Assembly: GCA_026692885.1 (NCBI GenBank)
Contig: JAPLNJ010000689.1
Location: forward strand, 1-44,895
Length of the DNA stretch: 44,895 nt
Reading direction: 5' to 3'
Origin: Planctomycetota bacterium
GTDB lineage: Bacteria; Planctomycetota; Planctomycetia; Pirellulales; Pirellulaceae
Below are positions 33,065 to 41,661 of this stretch, in pieces. How positions within the stretch are numbered: position 1 is the stretch's first letter; each line of letters starts with the position of its first letter. A model generated the notes under the pieces. The model saw nothing but the letters and a program-made list of their open reading frames with translations. It did not search any database and was not told the origin of the DNA. The position numbers and the translations under genes were made by a program.

Positions 33065-34216
33065 ATGTATCGGTGTTTCTTGACTCTGGCGGCCGTTCTT
33101 GGTGGTCTCTGTCTGTCGGGTTGCGACAGACTCGGCAACCGCCAGTCGGACAGGTTCGCATCTGCCCCCGCAACTTCCACCCCCGCCGCAACGCCGCAGG
33201 TGACCACAAGTGCCCCGATTCTTCCGGCGCCCGACGACGACTCCGAATACGAACCCATAGGGCGAGAGCCCCGACGTTGGCAGGACGAAACCGGCAAGTT
33301 CTCAACGGAAGCGTCGTTTGTCGCGATCGACCTATTCACGGTGTTTCTGAAGAATACCGACGGGGTGGTGATCGAAGTTCCCTATGGGAAGTTGTCGATG
33401 AGGGACAGGCTCTATATCGACAGCCAGACTAAGGAGATCCGAGGCAAGGTAATCAGCGTCACGGATGGCAATTGCCTAGCCGTCCAAGACGAAGGCAAGC
33501 AAGTACATCAAGTTCGATTGGATGGTATCGACGCCCCGGTACTGAGCCAGCCTTTCGGCACACAAGCCAAGACGGCCCTGTCCGAGAAGGTGCTCAACAT
33601 GGATGTCACGGTGCGGTTCGTCGGCAAGGACAAACACGCACGGTTGGTCGCCTCGATTTTCGTGGCCGGTAGGTGGATCAATCTGGAGCTTGTGGACGAA
33701 GGAATCGCCTGGCACATATCGAAGTACTCGCTATGCAAACGCCTTGCGGCTGCTCAGAAAGCCGCACAAACGAAGCGGCTGGGCTTGTGGCTTGTCTCAA
33801 ATCCGATTCCGCCGTGGGAGCACCGACAGCGCGCAGCCGATGGGAAGAGAGTTGCAGGCGAGCGACTGGCGGCCCAGAAGGCAGAATCGGAAGCAAAACG
33901 CCTGACTGACGAGCGATTGGCCGCCCAAGGCAAGGCGGAAAGTGAGGCCAAGCGAGATGCCATCCAAATTGCTGCAGAGCGAGAGCGACAAGAAAAAGAT
34001 GCTGCGGAGGCAAACAAACCGGGCTTCTTTGCGAGCCTGTTTGGGAAAGACGAAAAGAAGCCGGATTCACCGACAAAGCGGGATACGAGCCCATCGTATT
34101 CGCGCCCTGCCGCAAGAGAACGAGATACTCACAGCGACGGCGATACTGAGGTGAAAAGCTATACCCGCAAGGATGGCACTGTCGTTCGTGGGTACACGAG
34201 ACACAGCAAGAAGTAG
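33065..34216 (+). CDS. exported SHD1 plus SNase-like protein
   Basis: 383 aa; I chose the ATG at 33065, giving the lipoprotein signal MYRCFLTLAAVLGGLCLSGC (Cys20). Residues about 70-118 (RRWQDETGKFSTEASFVAID and VVIEVPYGKLSMRDR) form an SHD1-like domain, common in planctomycetes. Residues about 124-242 are SNase-like (GKVISVTDGNCLAVQ, VRLDGIDAPVLSQPFGTQAK, HARLVASIFV). The usual catalytic Glu after DAP is Val159 and the DGD is DGN, while Arg151 and Arg193 remain, so activity may be lost or changed. A Lys/Ala/Glu coiled coil and a YTRKDGTVVRGYTRHSKK tail follow. Confidence 0.78.
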   Translation: MYRCFLTLAAVLGGLCLSGCDRLGNRQSDRFASAPATSTPAATPQVTTSAPILPAPDDDSEYEPIGREPRRWQDETGKFSTEASFVAIDLFTVFLKNTDGVVIEVPYGKLSMRDRLYIDSQTKEIRGKVISVTDGNCLAVQDEGKQVHQVRLDGIDAPVLSQPFGTQAKTALSEKVLNMDVTVRFVGKDKHARLVASIFVAGRWINLELVDEGIAWHISKYSLCKRLAAAQKAAQTKRLGLWLVSNPIPPWEHRQRAADGKRVAGERLAAQKAESEAKRLTDERLAAQGKAESEAKRDAIQIAAERERQEKDAAEANKPGFFASLFGKDEKKPDSPTKRDTSPSYSRPAARERDTHSDGDTEVKSYTRKDGTVVRGYTRHSKK

Positions 34217-34578
34217 GATATCACGCACACGGTAAGAACATCGGGACGGCCGACCGGGTTCGAAACCGGACGTCCAAGCGGCTGCGGGCGGACGCGGTGT
34301 TACCTGCCTTTCATCACGGCGCCAAAGACCGGCCATGCCCCTGTTGCAACCCGTGGACCTGCTGACGTGGACCTACTGGTTGTCGGCTGCTGACGTGGCT
34401 CTGAGTGCCGAGAATTCCCCACTACTGGCTAAAGACTTGCGGGTGTCACTGACACCCAACAAGGGAAAAATTGGCAGAAAACGGCAGTATTCGGCAGAAT
34501 GCCGAGAAGTTCGCAAACCCTTGTTTTTACGGCGTTTTCTGACGTTTCTGGGGTTCTTTCGTACATCACCCTAAAGCA
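34217..34578. other. right-end intergenic region of the element
   Basis: No gene. Holds the TGACACC palindrome at 34439-34457 and several short repeats (CGGCAGTATTCGGCAGAATG). A T-arm-like stretch GGGTTCGAAACC lies near 34258 but no tRNA fits around it. Confidence 0.5.
34439..34457. promoter_or_regulatory. TGACACC palindrome at right end (candidate arm site)
   Basis: GCGGGTGTCA-C-TGACACCC; the decamer GCGGGTGTCA is identical to 17917-17926 at the left end, about 120 bp inside attR. Confidence 0.65.
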
Positions 34579-34618
34579 TTAGGAAACCGTCGCTCTATCC
34601 CCTGAGCTACGAGGGCAA
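34579..34618. repeat. attR direct repeat, 40 bp
   Basis: Perfect copy of 17760-17799. It is the original chromosomal 5' half of the tRNA-Arg gene left behind by integration. Confidence 0.93.
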
Positions 34619-34664
34619 ATCGTGGTTGTTAGTGGCTGTAAATAAATAACCTGGCAGATCGGTG

Positions 34665-34723
34665 GTAGGACGGATTGGCACTTCGGCCCCGAAACATCGG
34701 GCCGAAGTGCCAATCCGTCCTAC
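34665..34723. repeat. long perfect palindrome, GGACGGATTGGC family
   Basis: 25-bp perfect arms (34665-34689/34699-34723) with a 9-nt loop; ends are GTAGGACGGATTGGC. The first part is shared with the palindrome at 41060-41111. Confidence 0.88.
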
Positions 34724-34913
34724 GATCAAACTACGGACTTTTGTTCTTTTCCAGCCACTTACCGCGTCTTTCGGTCGTTTCTTATTTTCAAATTCTCCAG
34801 CTGTACAACCGCCGCGATGCTATGCAGGACACGAAAACCCGCCGGATTGCGGCCCGCGCGGTACGCCATCACCAAGACCCAGTTGTATGTGAACCACTTC
34901 CGGCGGTGACAGC

Positions 34914-35096
34914 ATGTCCAAGAAGTCTACCCGATCCCGACCCTCGCGGAAAGCTCCCCAAGATTTCCCGGTGAGTCGGCACCCCTGCGGCTACTGGTAC
35001 AAGAAGGTCAAAAGCAAGCTCCACTACTTCGGCAAGCTCGAATCCGACCCCCAAGTTCCCGCTCACTACACCGCGGAGGCCTGCCTCGACGCGTAC
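34914..35096 (+). pseudogene. integrase remnant, truncated by MITE-like repeat
   Basis: About 61 codons starting MSKKSTRSRPSRKAPQDFPV. The part YWYKKVKSKLHYFGKLESDP matches RWAKKVKQKLRYFGKVADDP of the element integrase at 17967. Homology ends where the repeat at 35097 begins, and the continuing frame is from the repeat. The rest of the gene is not seen within the window. It shows that another related element used the same tRNA site. Confidence 0.75.
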
Positions 35097-35345
35097 CTAG
35101 CACCAAACGCTATTTTGGCCCTTGCGCGTCAAGAATGAGACTTAACGGTTCAGCAGGGACAGGGCGCGAGACAAGGGGTCAGACGTACAGATTTCAGTTT
35201 TCGCGGGCAGAGGCTTTTCATGGGATTGGGCACACGACCGCGAAAACTGAAATCTGTACGTCTGACCCCAGCCGGCGGTCCGTCTATGCGAAACCGTAAA
35301 ACCCCATTCTTAACACCGACAACCCCGAAAACCGTTTGGTGCTAG
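35097..35345. mobile_element. MITE-like element, left copy (249 bp)
   Basis: 13-bp perfect terminal inverted repeats CTAGCACCAAACG (35097-35109)/CGTTTGGTGCTAG (35333-35345), and an internal hairpin with 32-bp perfect arms (35175-35206/35238-35269, 31-nt loop) beginning GGGGTCAGACGTACAGATTT. No coding capacity. The inverted copy lies at 41352-41601. A REP/RAYT-type or other transposase acting in trans is likely but not present here. Confidence 0.85.
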
Positions 35346-35469
35346 CCTGAATTTCTCATCAGGTTTTGTCCGGGAGGGAGGGAACCTCTTGTCGTCACCA
35401 GACTCTCAGCGGATCGAATTTGCCAGCCTCAATGGCCGCACCGTCACCTCGGATGTCGAGGGGCGGTCG

Positions 35470-37863
35470 TCACCGGGCGGGTGGGCCGTAGACTTCCAGT
35501 TCCCAGATGCGCGAAATAGCATGTTGCGCCCTGGTGATTTCGAGGCGGACACGTGACGTCTCGACGGGTGCGAAGACGCACTGCCAATCGGAATCGAGGT
35601 TGTCACTGGCGGCGGCGCCGGGAAGCGGTCGCCAGTCGGACCCGTCGTGCCACTGCAGGGTGAACGCCGTGAGGGGGCTGACGATGTGACCGCCGTCGTT
35701 GTATCCCGAAATGATCCGCGCCGCCCCAAGTTTGACCGGGGTCTGCCAGACCAGTTCGATCCGGTGCGGCAACTTCGTGTCGCTGAGCCAGCGGCTGCTG
35801 TTGTCGTCGGTGTTCGCTTGGCCATCGGTCAGCAGGGCCACGGCATGTTGTTTGTCAGCCCTGCTGCCGGAGACCGTCACGTGCGCCGTGCTCGCCAGGT
35901 TCGGACCAGTCTGGCTCACCCAGGCGGGCACGGCCATGGCCGGCGAGGACTTGGCGCCGGACTGGCGTCGCGGTTCGGCGCCGTTGTCGTAGTCGGGATG
36001 CGTGCCGGGATGCTGGCCGGCGCCGCGGCGCATGAGGTCTTGGAGTTCGCTCAAATGGCTTTCGTAGATGCGGCGTGGCGTGGCGGCGTGTTGCTTGCAG
36101 AGGCTCGCGGCCAGACCGACGATCTCGCCCATGCAGCCGCCGGTCCGCATCACTCGCACCGCGCCCAGGGCTTCGTGTTTGACGCTGATGTCGCGCCCGG
36201 CCATGAACAGATTCGACACGTTGCGCGAGTAGAGACAGCGGTAGGGAATCCAGAACGGCCGGCGTTCGCGAATGGCCGGAAACGTGCCGAAATGGGCGGT
36301 CGCGATGAAGGCGTCACCCTGGAAGCCCTGCTCATAGCGAGGATCCGGCAGGTGCAGATCGTTGCTCCAACCCGTCGGCACGCAGCCGTCGGGGAACTGC
36401 CGGTCCTGCGTCAGATCCTCCAAGGTGAGCACCACGTCGCCCAGCAACCGGCGCGACTCGCGTTTGCCGAGGATGTAGGCGGACCAGTTGAGACGCTGGG
36501 TGGGCAGCACCCGGTCCACGTTCTTCATCGCGTCCCAGGCGCCGTACATCGCGCGGAAATTCCAGTCGCGGATGGTTTCCATGTCGGCGATCGGGTCGCG
36601 GTCGAAACCGCTCTCCCAGTACCAGCCGCCGAGTTGGAGCGGGTCGGGTTTGGTCCGGCTGCGCCCGGGAAACGGCTTGTCGGTCAGATCGATGGCCCAC
36701 GGACAGCGTGGGAACGGCTGCGACTCGGCGTGGGCGGCCACGGCCGTGTTGAGGGCGTTGGTGTCCTGGCACTCGCACACGTTCCAGAGATTGCACGGTC
36801 CCATGTGGCCTTTCGCCTGGACCTCGAAGTCGGCGCCCGCCAACGCGCCCACCGCCGCGTCGCCGGTGCAGTCGGCAAACCAGCGGCCTGCAATGCGCAC
36901 CCGCCGGCCGGTGTGGATCTCCTGCGCGATGACGGCACCCATTGTCCCGTCGGCGATCTCGACGGCGGTGGCGCGGTGTTCCAGAAACAAGCGAATTCGC
37001 GGCTCGGCGCGCACAACAGCCAGCTTCTTTTCGTCCTCGTAAAGTTCCGCCGTATTGGCGGGACCGTAGTGTGCGCGCCGGGGCTGTTCCAGTTCGGCCA
37101 CGACGTCACCGATGCGAGGCCAGGGTTCCTTGTTGCGGGCGCCTTGGAGCCAGACTCGCACCTCGGAGCTGTTGTTGCCGCCAAGCACGGGCCGGTCCTG
37201 GATGAGCGCGACCTGCAATCCCTGCCGCGACGCCGCGAGGGCCGCGCAGGTGCCGGCGATGCCGCCGCCGGTGACGACCAGATCGAACTCGCCCGCCGGT
37301 TCCGGTTGCTCCGGCAGGCCGAGGCATGTCCGGCGGAAGGCCGCCATTTCGGGATCGCGATTCGGCGGTGCGAATTCTGCGTCTCGCACGAACAGCATCG
37401 CATCGCAGCGTCCCTCGAAGCCGGTCAAGTCGTGCAACGCCAACCGCACACGCCGCTCGGCAATGTTCACACTGCCGCCGTCCTGCCAGCGCCACTGCGC
37501 GCCTTGGGTGCCGAAGACGGCTTGGAGCGGCTGGCCATTGACGAGCAGCTGAAACCGTCCGGGTGTGCCGGGCGCGTTCCACTGTGCCACCCAATCCTTG
37601 GTGCGGACCCACACGCGATAGGTGCCGGTGTCCGGGAACTCGACTTCGGTGGTCGCATCAGCCACGGCTCGGCCGAGTCCGTGCGCCAGCAGGTAGGGCG
37701 AGCCCATTTGATCCATGAACTGCGGATCCACGACCCAGCCGCCGCGTTGCACGAAGCTCTCGGCTTCGACCAGGACGAAGCGTGAGCGAGCGCGCTCATC
37801 GGCCTGTAACGGGGGCAGCGGAGTCAGCAGTAGGACGGCAGCGAGTGTGAGCAGGTGTTTCAT
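35470..37863 (-). CDS. exported FAD-dependent oxidoreductase with carbohydrate-binding-like domains
   Basis: 797 aa with a signal peptide (MKHLLTLAAVLLLTPLPPLQ). Residues about 28-165 form a beta-sandwich domain (VLVEAESFVQRGGWVVDPQF, typical of such proteins). The FAD domain starts at DLVVTGGGIAGTCAALAA (GGGIAG 199-204) with ALIQDRPVLGGNNSSEVRV, and ends with RCLYSRNVSNLFMAGRDISV and GGCMGEIVGLAASL. Residues about 640-797 look like an F5/8-type (discoidin) domain. Planctomycetes encode many such exported or periplasmic FAD proteins, probably for sugar oxidation. It is divergent from the GH32 gene. Confidence 0.85.
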   Translation of the reverse strand: MKHLLTLAAVLLLTPLPPLQADERARSRFVLVEAESFVQRGGWVVDPQFMDQMGSPYLLAHGLGRAVADATTEVEFPDTGTYRVWVRTKDWVAQWNAPGTPGRFQLLVNGQPLQAVFGTQGAQWRWQDGGSVNIAERRVRLALHDLTGFEGRCDAMLFVRDAEFAPPNRDPEMAAFRRTCLGLPEQPEPAGEFDLVVTGGGIAGTCAALAASRQGLQVALIQDRPVLGGNNSSEVRVWLQGARNKEPWPRIGDVVAELEQPRRAHYGPANTAELYEDEKKLAVVRAEPRIRLFLEHRATAVEIADGTMGAVIAQEIHTGRRVRIAGRWFADCTGDAAVGALAGADFEVQAKGHMGPCNLWNVCECQDTNALNTAVAAHAESQPFPRCPWAIDLTDKPFPGRSRTKPDPLQLGGWYWESGFDRDPIADMETIRDWNFRAMYGAWDAMKNVDRVLPTQRLNWSAYILGKRESRRLLGDVVLTLEDLTQDRQFPDGCVPTGWSNDLHLPDPRYEQGFQGDAFIATAHFGTFPAIRERRPFWIPYRCLYSRNVSNLFMAGRDISVKHEALGAVRVMRTGGCMGEIVGLAASLCKQHAATPRRIYESHLSELQDLMRRGAGQHPGTHPDYDNGAEPRRQSGAKSSPAMAVPAWVSQTGPNLASTAHVTVSGSRADKQHAVALLTDGQANTDDNSSRWLSDTKLPHRIELVWQTPVKLGAARIISGYNDGGHIVSPLTAFTLQWHDGSDWRPLPGAAASDNLDSDWQCVFAPVETSRVRLEITRAQHAISRIWELEVYGPPAR

Positions 37864-38131
37864 GGCAGGTCTCGATGGTTAGGACCGGCGCAGCAATAGC
37901 CGTCCGGTTTTCACAGTCCAATTCGGTTCTCTCAGTTCGGACTCCGGCTCGGCTCGAATCGTATCCAGGAAGGGTTGGTGCAAGTTCACGGCACTACGGC
38001 TCGTTGTGTGGTGCGACGTCGACCATTTTGTAGATTGGCCTCAGGGCCTCTTTGAGGCTATCGAATACCCTGCGACAATGGAATCCCTAGATCGTTACCC
38101 GATCACTACCAACTTTAGGCGGAGACAACGG
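37864..38131. promoter_or_regulatory. divergent promoter region
   Basis: 268 bp between the divergent FAD oxidoreductase and GH32 genes; both promoters must lie here. No clear operator seen. Confidence 0.5.
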
Positions 38132-41005
38132 ATGCGTGACAAGCAGGGATACCAGCGGCTGGCAACCATCGTCGTGGCGGCCCTCACGCTGACGGCCGGG
38201 ACCTATGGGCCTGCGGCGGCCGATGACCAGGACCTGTTCAAGCCTATCTTCGACGGCAAGACGTTCGAAGGTTGGGAATCGCCCGACAGGAGCTACTGGT
38301 CCGTCGAGAACGGGGCCATCACCGGCAAGATCACCAAGGAACACCCGCTGAAGGCGAACCAGTACCTGGTCTGGCGCGAGCCGCTGGGCGACTTCGAGTT
38401 GAAGCTGAAGTTCCGCATGTTCGGATCGCCCGGCATCAACGGCGGTTTTCAGTTCCGCAGCCGGTTACTCCCCGGCCACGACATGGCTGGCTACCAGATG
38501 GACAACAACCTCGACACGCCGTGGCTGGCCCGGCTCTACGAGGAGCATGGCCGGGATACGCTGGCCTTCCGGGGGAAGCAGGCGGCAATCGACGCCGACG
38601 GCAAGAACGTGCAGAGCGACATCCCGGACGCCGGCGGCCCGGCCTGGTTCCAGCTCGAACGGTGGCATGAATATCATCTCGTATGTCAGGGGCCACACCT
38701 GATGCTGTATGTCAACGGCCACCTGGCCGCCGAGGTGTTTGACGGCGACACGAAACGTCAGGCCCTTTCCGGACTGCTGGGGCTGCAACTCCACAGCGGC
38801 CCGCCGACCACTGTCCAGTTCAAGAGCATCCGCCTGCGAACGCTCGCCCCGGGCGACTCGCTGTCGCGCCCCACCGTGGTGGCCGCGCTTCCGCCGCGTT
38901 GGCTGATTCAGGACAAAACGCTCGTCACCTGGGTCACGCCGGCCGATCTTGTCCAGCGCGGCGGCAGCGTGCTGACGCTCGACGACCACGCGGGCCATTT
39001 CGACGGCATCATCTACGGCGAGTTGGCCCCGGGCAAGTGGATGGCCGGCAGCAACTTCTTCCAACGGACCCAGAAGGATCAGAAAAATTCGCCCGCCGAG
39101 ACGGCCGATCCCAAGACTCTGCTCCAGCTGGCCATCGTCTATCAGGGCCGCGAGGTGCGGATCTTCCGCAACGGGATCCGTTATGCGGAATACACGATCG
39201 ACCAGCCCCAGCAGTTCGGCCCCGGCTCCGTGGTCGTCATCGGACTGCGGCATCTCGGTGCCGGCGGCCCGGCGTACTTCGCCGGGACGATCGACGACGC
39301 CCGCATCTACGATCGCGCCCTGAGCGCCGAGCAGATCGCCGCTTTGCAGCCGCGCCAGCTGTCGGCGCCCAAGCCGCTGGCGTGGTTCTCCTTCGAGGGC
39401 AACCAGGCCGTCGACAGGCTGGGAAAGTTCCCGGTCGTGGAATTGGTGGGTGGCGCCTCGGTGGCCGACGGCAAATTGCATCTCCGCGGCCAAGGGGCGC
39501 AGCTGATCGCCACGGAGAATGCCGAAGCGCAATACCCGTCTCCCCTTCACTACCGCCCGCGCCGCGGTGTCTTTGCCGATCCGATTCCCTTCTATTGGAA
39601 GGGCGAATACCACATCTTCTATCTGCGCGGTGCTGCGGGTCCCGTGCCCTGGGAGCACATCGTGTCGCGAGACCTGGTTCACTGGCAGGAATTGCCCACC
39701 GCGTTGAACGTCGATGGCGCCCCTGACGGCCCCGACGGCGGAGCCATGTTTACAGGCAGCGTGGTCCACGGCGAGGGACAGTTCCATATCTTCTATACGG
39801 GCGACAACGGCGCTAACCCCAAGGGGAGCGAGTTCATCATGCACGCCACCAGTCCCGACCTGATCGCGTGGACCAAGCATCCCGAGGACATCCTGGCTCC
39901 CGACCCGGCCTACTACAAGCACGCGCCCAGTCGCGATTTCCGCGATCCTTATGTCACTTGGAACCAGCAGGAGAAGTGCTATTGGATGGTGTTCTTTGCC
40001 AACGACGCCAAGACCGGCAAGGGCGTGCAGGGGTTGGCCGTCTCTAAGGATCTGAAGCACTGGGAGTTCCAACCGCCGCTGCCGAGCGCCGACGGCCAGG
40101 AATGTCCGGACTTGTTCCAGATCGGCGACACCTGGTATCTGATCGGAGGCGACCATTACAGTGTCGCGAAGGATCCGCGGGGGCCGTACACCAAGCCGCC
40201 GGTCTCGGGCATTATCGACCGGCCCTTCGTCTACGCGGCCAAGCGTATGTTCGACGGCCAGCGGCACATCTGGACCGGCTGGCTCTGGGACCGGGCGGGC
40301 TTCTGTGACAGCGGCCAGCCCCAGTGGGGCGGCACGCAGTGCCTGCCGCGAGAACTGTACGCCGGCCCCGGCGGCCAACTCTATTGCCGGCCCGCCCCCG
40401 ATCTGTCGGCGATGTTCAGTAAGTGCGTACTGGACTTGGCCCAGAAACCAGCGTTGGCAACCACGTCGCCGCGTTGGCGCTACACCGCCGAGGGACTGGC
40501 TGGCAACGGCGCTGCCGCCGGTTCGTCCTGCGCGATGCGGGTTCCCGACCATTACCGGCTCCAGTGCAAGCTGGCGTTGGATCCCCAGGCCAGCTTCACA
40601 CTCACTCTGCGGCAGGGCGAGGATGCCGATACGGGCTACGCCCTGGTGCTTCGGCCCGGCAAGCAGGAGGCTGAAATCTCCAGCGACTCGTTCCGCGAAC
40701 CGCGCCGTATCGAGTTGGACGCCTCGCGGCCGATCACGATTCAAGCCTTCGTTCAGGGTTCGATGATCGAGACGTTCATCAACGATCAGTATGCCTTGAG
40801 TTGTCGTGCCTACGATTACCCGACGGGCAAGCTGGGGTTGGCCGTCAGCGGCGGCGAGGTCAAGGTGCTGGAACTGAAGGTCAGCGTCTGCGCCGCGCCG
40901 AACCCCGTCCCGACGCGCGCCGACCTATCCTATGGCCCGCATCCGCGTCAGTTGCTGGACAGCTGGGATTGGCTCGTTCAGGAACCGCAATCGCGCGCTC
41001 CGTGA
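38132..41005 (+). CDS. DUF1080 - LamG - GH32-type glycosidase, exported
   Basis: 957 aa; the ATG at 38132 follows GGAGACAACGG and gives a signal peptide (LATIVVAALTLTAGTYGPAA). Residues about 28-240 are DUF1080 (3-keto-disaccharide hydrolase-like: FKPIFDGKTFEGWES, SPGINGGFQFRS). Residues about 250-430 are LamG-like. From about 475 a GH32-type five-bladed propeller: ADPIPFYWKGEYHIFYL (Asp483, nucleophile position), FRDPYVTW (Asp605) and QECPDLFQ (Glu657), the complete GH32 set (nucleophile, RDP, EC). A C-terminal beta-sandwich follows. Likely splits fructan-type or related sugars; the substrate is not known. Confidence 0.88.
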   Translation: MRDKQGYQRLATIVVAALTLTAGTYGPAAADDQDLFKPIFDGKTFEGWESPDRSYWSVENGAITGKITKEHPLKANQYLVWREPLGDFELKLKFRMFGSPGINGGFQFRSRLLPGHDMAGYQMDNNLDTPWLARLYEEHGRDTLAFRGKQAAIDADGKNVQSDIPDAGGPAWFQLERWHEYHLVCQGPHLMLYVNGHLAAEVFDGDTKRQALSGLLGLQLHSGPPTTVQFKSIRLRTLAPGDSLSRPTVVAALPPRWLIQDKTLVTWVTPADLVQRGGSVLTLDDHAGHFDGIIYGELAPGKWMAGSNFFQRTQKDQKNSPAETADPKTLLQLAIVYQGREVRIFRNGIRYAEYTIDQPQQFGPGSVVVIGLRHLGAGGPAYFAGTIDDARIYDRALSAEQIAALQPRQLSAPKPLAWFSFEGNQAVDRLGKFPVVELVGGASVADGKLHLRGQGAQLIATENAEAQYPSPLHYRPRRGVFADPIPFYWKGEYHIFYLRGAAGPVPWEHIVSRDLVHWQELPTALNVDGAPDGPDGGAMFTGSVVHGEGQFHIFYTGDNGANPKGSEFIMHATSPDLIAWTKHPEDILAPDPAYYKHAPSRDFRDPYVTWNQQEKCYWMVFFANDAKTGKGVQGLAVSKDLKHWEFQPPLPSADGQECPDLFQIGDTWYLIGGDHYSVAKDPRGPYTKPPVSGIIDRPFVYAAKRMFDGQRHIWTGWLWDRAGFCDSGQPQWGGTQCLPRELYAGPGGQLYCRPAPDLSAMFSKCVLDLAQKPALATTSPRWRYTAEGLAGNGAAAGSSCAMRVPDHYRLQCKLALDPQASFTLTLRQGEDADTGYALVLRPGKQEAEISSDSFREPRRIELDASRPITIQAFVQGSMIETFINDQYALSCRAYDYPTGKLGLAVSGGEVKVLELKVSVCAAPNPVPTRADLSYGPHPRQLLDSWDWLVQEPQSRAP

Positions 41006-41351
41006 GTGCCCCGCGCGAGTCAAGTGCCCGCGCGGAAATAAGTTGGTCAAATCCTGGTCGGACGGATTGGCGGTCCGGCCGGGAAATACCGGCCGGACCG
41101 CCAATCCGTCCCACGGCCAATCGTTCAAGTTATTCTTGCGTGGCCACCAAGAATCGTTGGTTCGGTGGCAGCGTTGGCCGCATCCGATTTCGACCGCAGT
41201 TCCCTCGCTCGGCGAGCGTGGGCAACGGGCAAGAAAAACCGGATCCGGCTTTCCAGCCTGACTTCCGTCTCCTATCCTAGGACGAATCACGCGAGAGCGG
41301 AGCGGGCTGCCGTAGGTCAGGCTTGCCAGCCTGTCTGCCGTGGGCCGAACG
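41006..41351. other. intergenic region with palindromes
   Basis: No gene. Contains the 23-bp-arm palindrome at 41060-41111 and the 14-bp sequence CAGGCTTGCCAGCC (41318-41331), whose inverse lies at 41601-41614 on the other side of the MITE-like element. Confidence 0.6.
41060..41111. repeat. long perfect palindrome, GGACGGATTGGC family
   Basis: 23-bp perfect arms (41060-41082/41089-41111), 6-nt loop GAAATA, beginning GGACGGATTGGC, as in the palindrome at 34665-34723. The arm interiors differ (CACTTCGG against GGTCCGGC) but both pair fully. Confidence 0.88.
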
Positions 41352-41601
41352 CTAGCACCAAACGGTTTTCGGGGTTGTCGGTGTCAAGCATGGGGTTTTA
41401 CGGTTTCGCATAGACGGATCGCCAGCTGGGCTCAGACGTACAGATTTCAGTTTTCGCGGGCAGAAGGCTTTTCATGGGCTTGGGCACACGACCGCGAAAA
41501 CTGAAATCTGTACGTCTGACCCCTCGTCTCGCGTCCTGTCCCTGCTGAGCCGTTAAGTCTCATTCTTTACGCCCAAGGGCCAAAATAACGTTTGGTGCTA
41601 G
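41352..41601. mobile_element. MITE-like element, right copy (250 bp, inverted)
   Basis: Same family as 35097-35345, reversed. Terminal repeats CTAGCACCAAACG/CGTTTGGTGCTAG at 41352-41364/41589-41601; internal hairpin arms 41428-41459/41492-41523 (one mismatch). It sits between inverse copies of CAGGCTTGCCAGCC. Confidence 0.85.
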
Positions 41602-41661
41602 GCTGGCAAGCCTGATTGGTAAACGACTGAAGGCTTTTTTTTCTGGAAGGAGGGTGCGGTG

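Larger units (their letters stand above)
17760..34618. mobile_element. integrated element of about 16.8 kb at tRNA-Arg
   Basis: Bounded by a 40-bp perfect direct repeat (17760-17799 and 34579-34618) of the tRNA 5' half. It encodes an integrase at its left end, a small HTH protein, a ParB/topoisomerase-like protein, a primase-helicase with a candidate origin behind it, and a block of small, mostly unknown genes including PLD-like, small-terminase-like, HExxH, ERCC4 and SNase-like proteins. Most genes point away from the integrase end, many with ATGA or GTGA overlaps. No conjugation, portal, large terminase or capsid gene was recognised, so transfer probably depends on a helper. Confidence 0.92.

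Noticed and set aside
34240..34310. Possible second tRNA (T-arm-like GGGTTCGAAACC)
   Set aside because: No acceptor, D or anticodon arms fit around it.
35647..37785. 712-codon plus-strand frame opposite the FAD oxidoreductase gene
   Set aside because: It is the antisense shadow of a strongly coding gene with high GC at third positions; the product has no recognisable domain.
38465..40744. 759-codon minus-strand frame opposite the GH32 gene
   Set aside because: Antisense shadow of the GH32 gene, whose domains and catalytic residues are clear.
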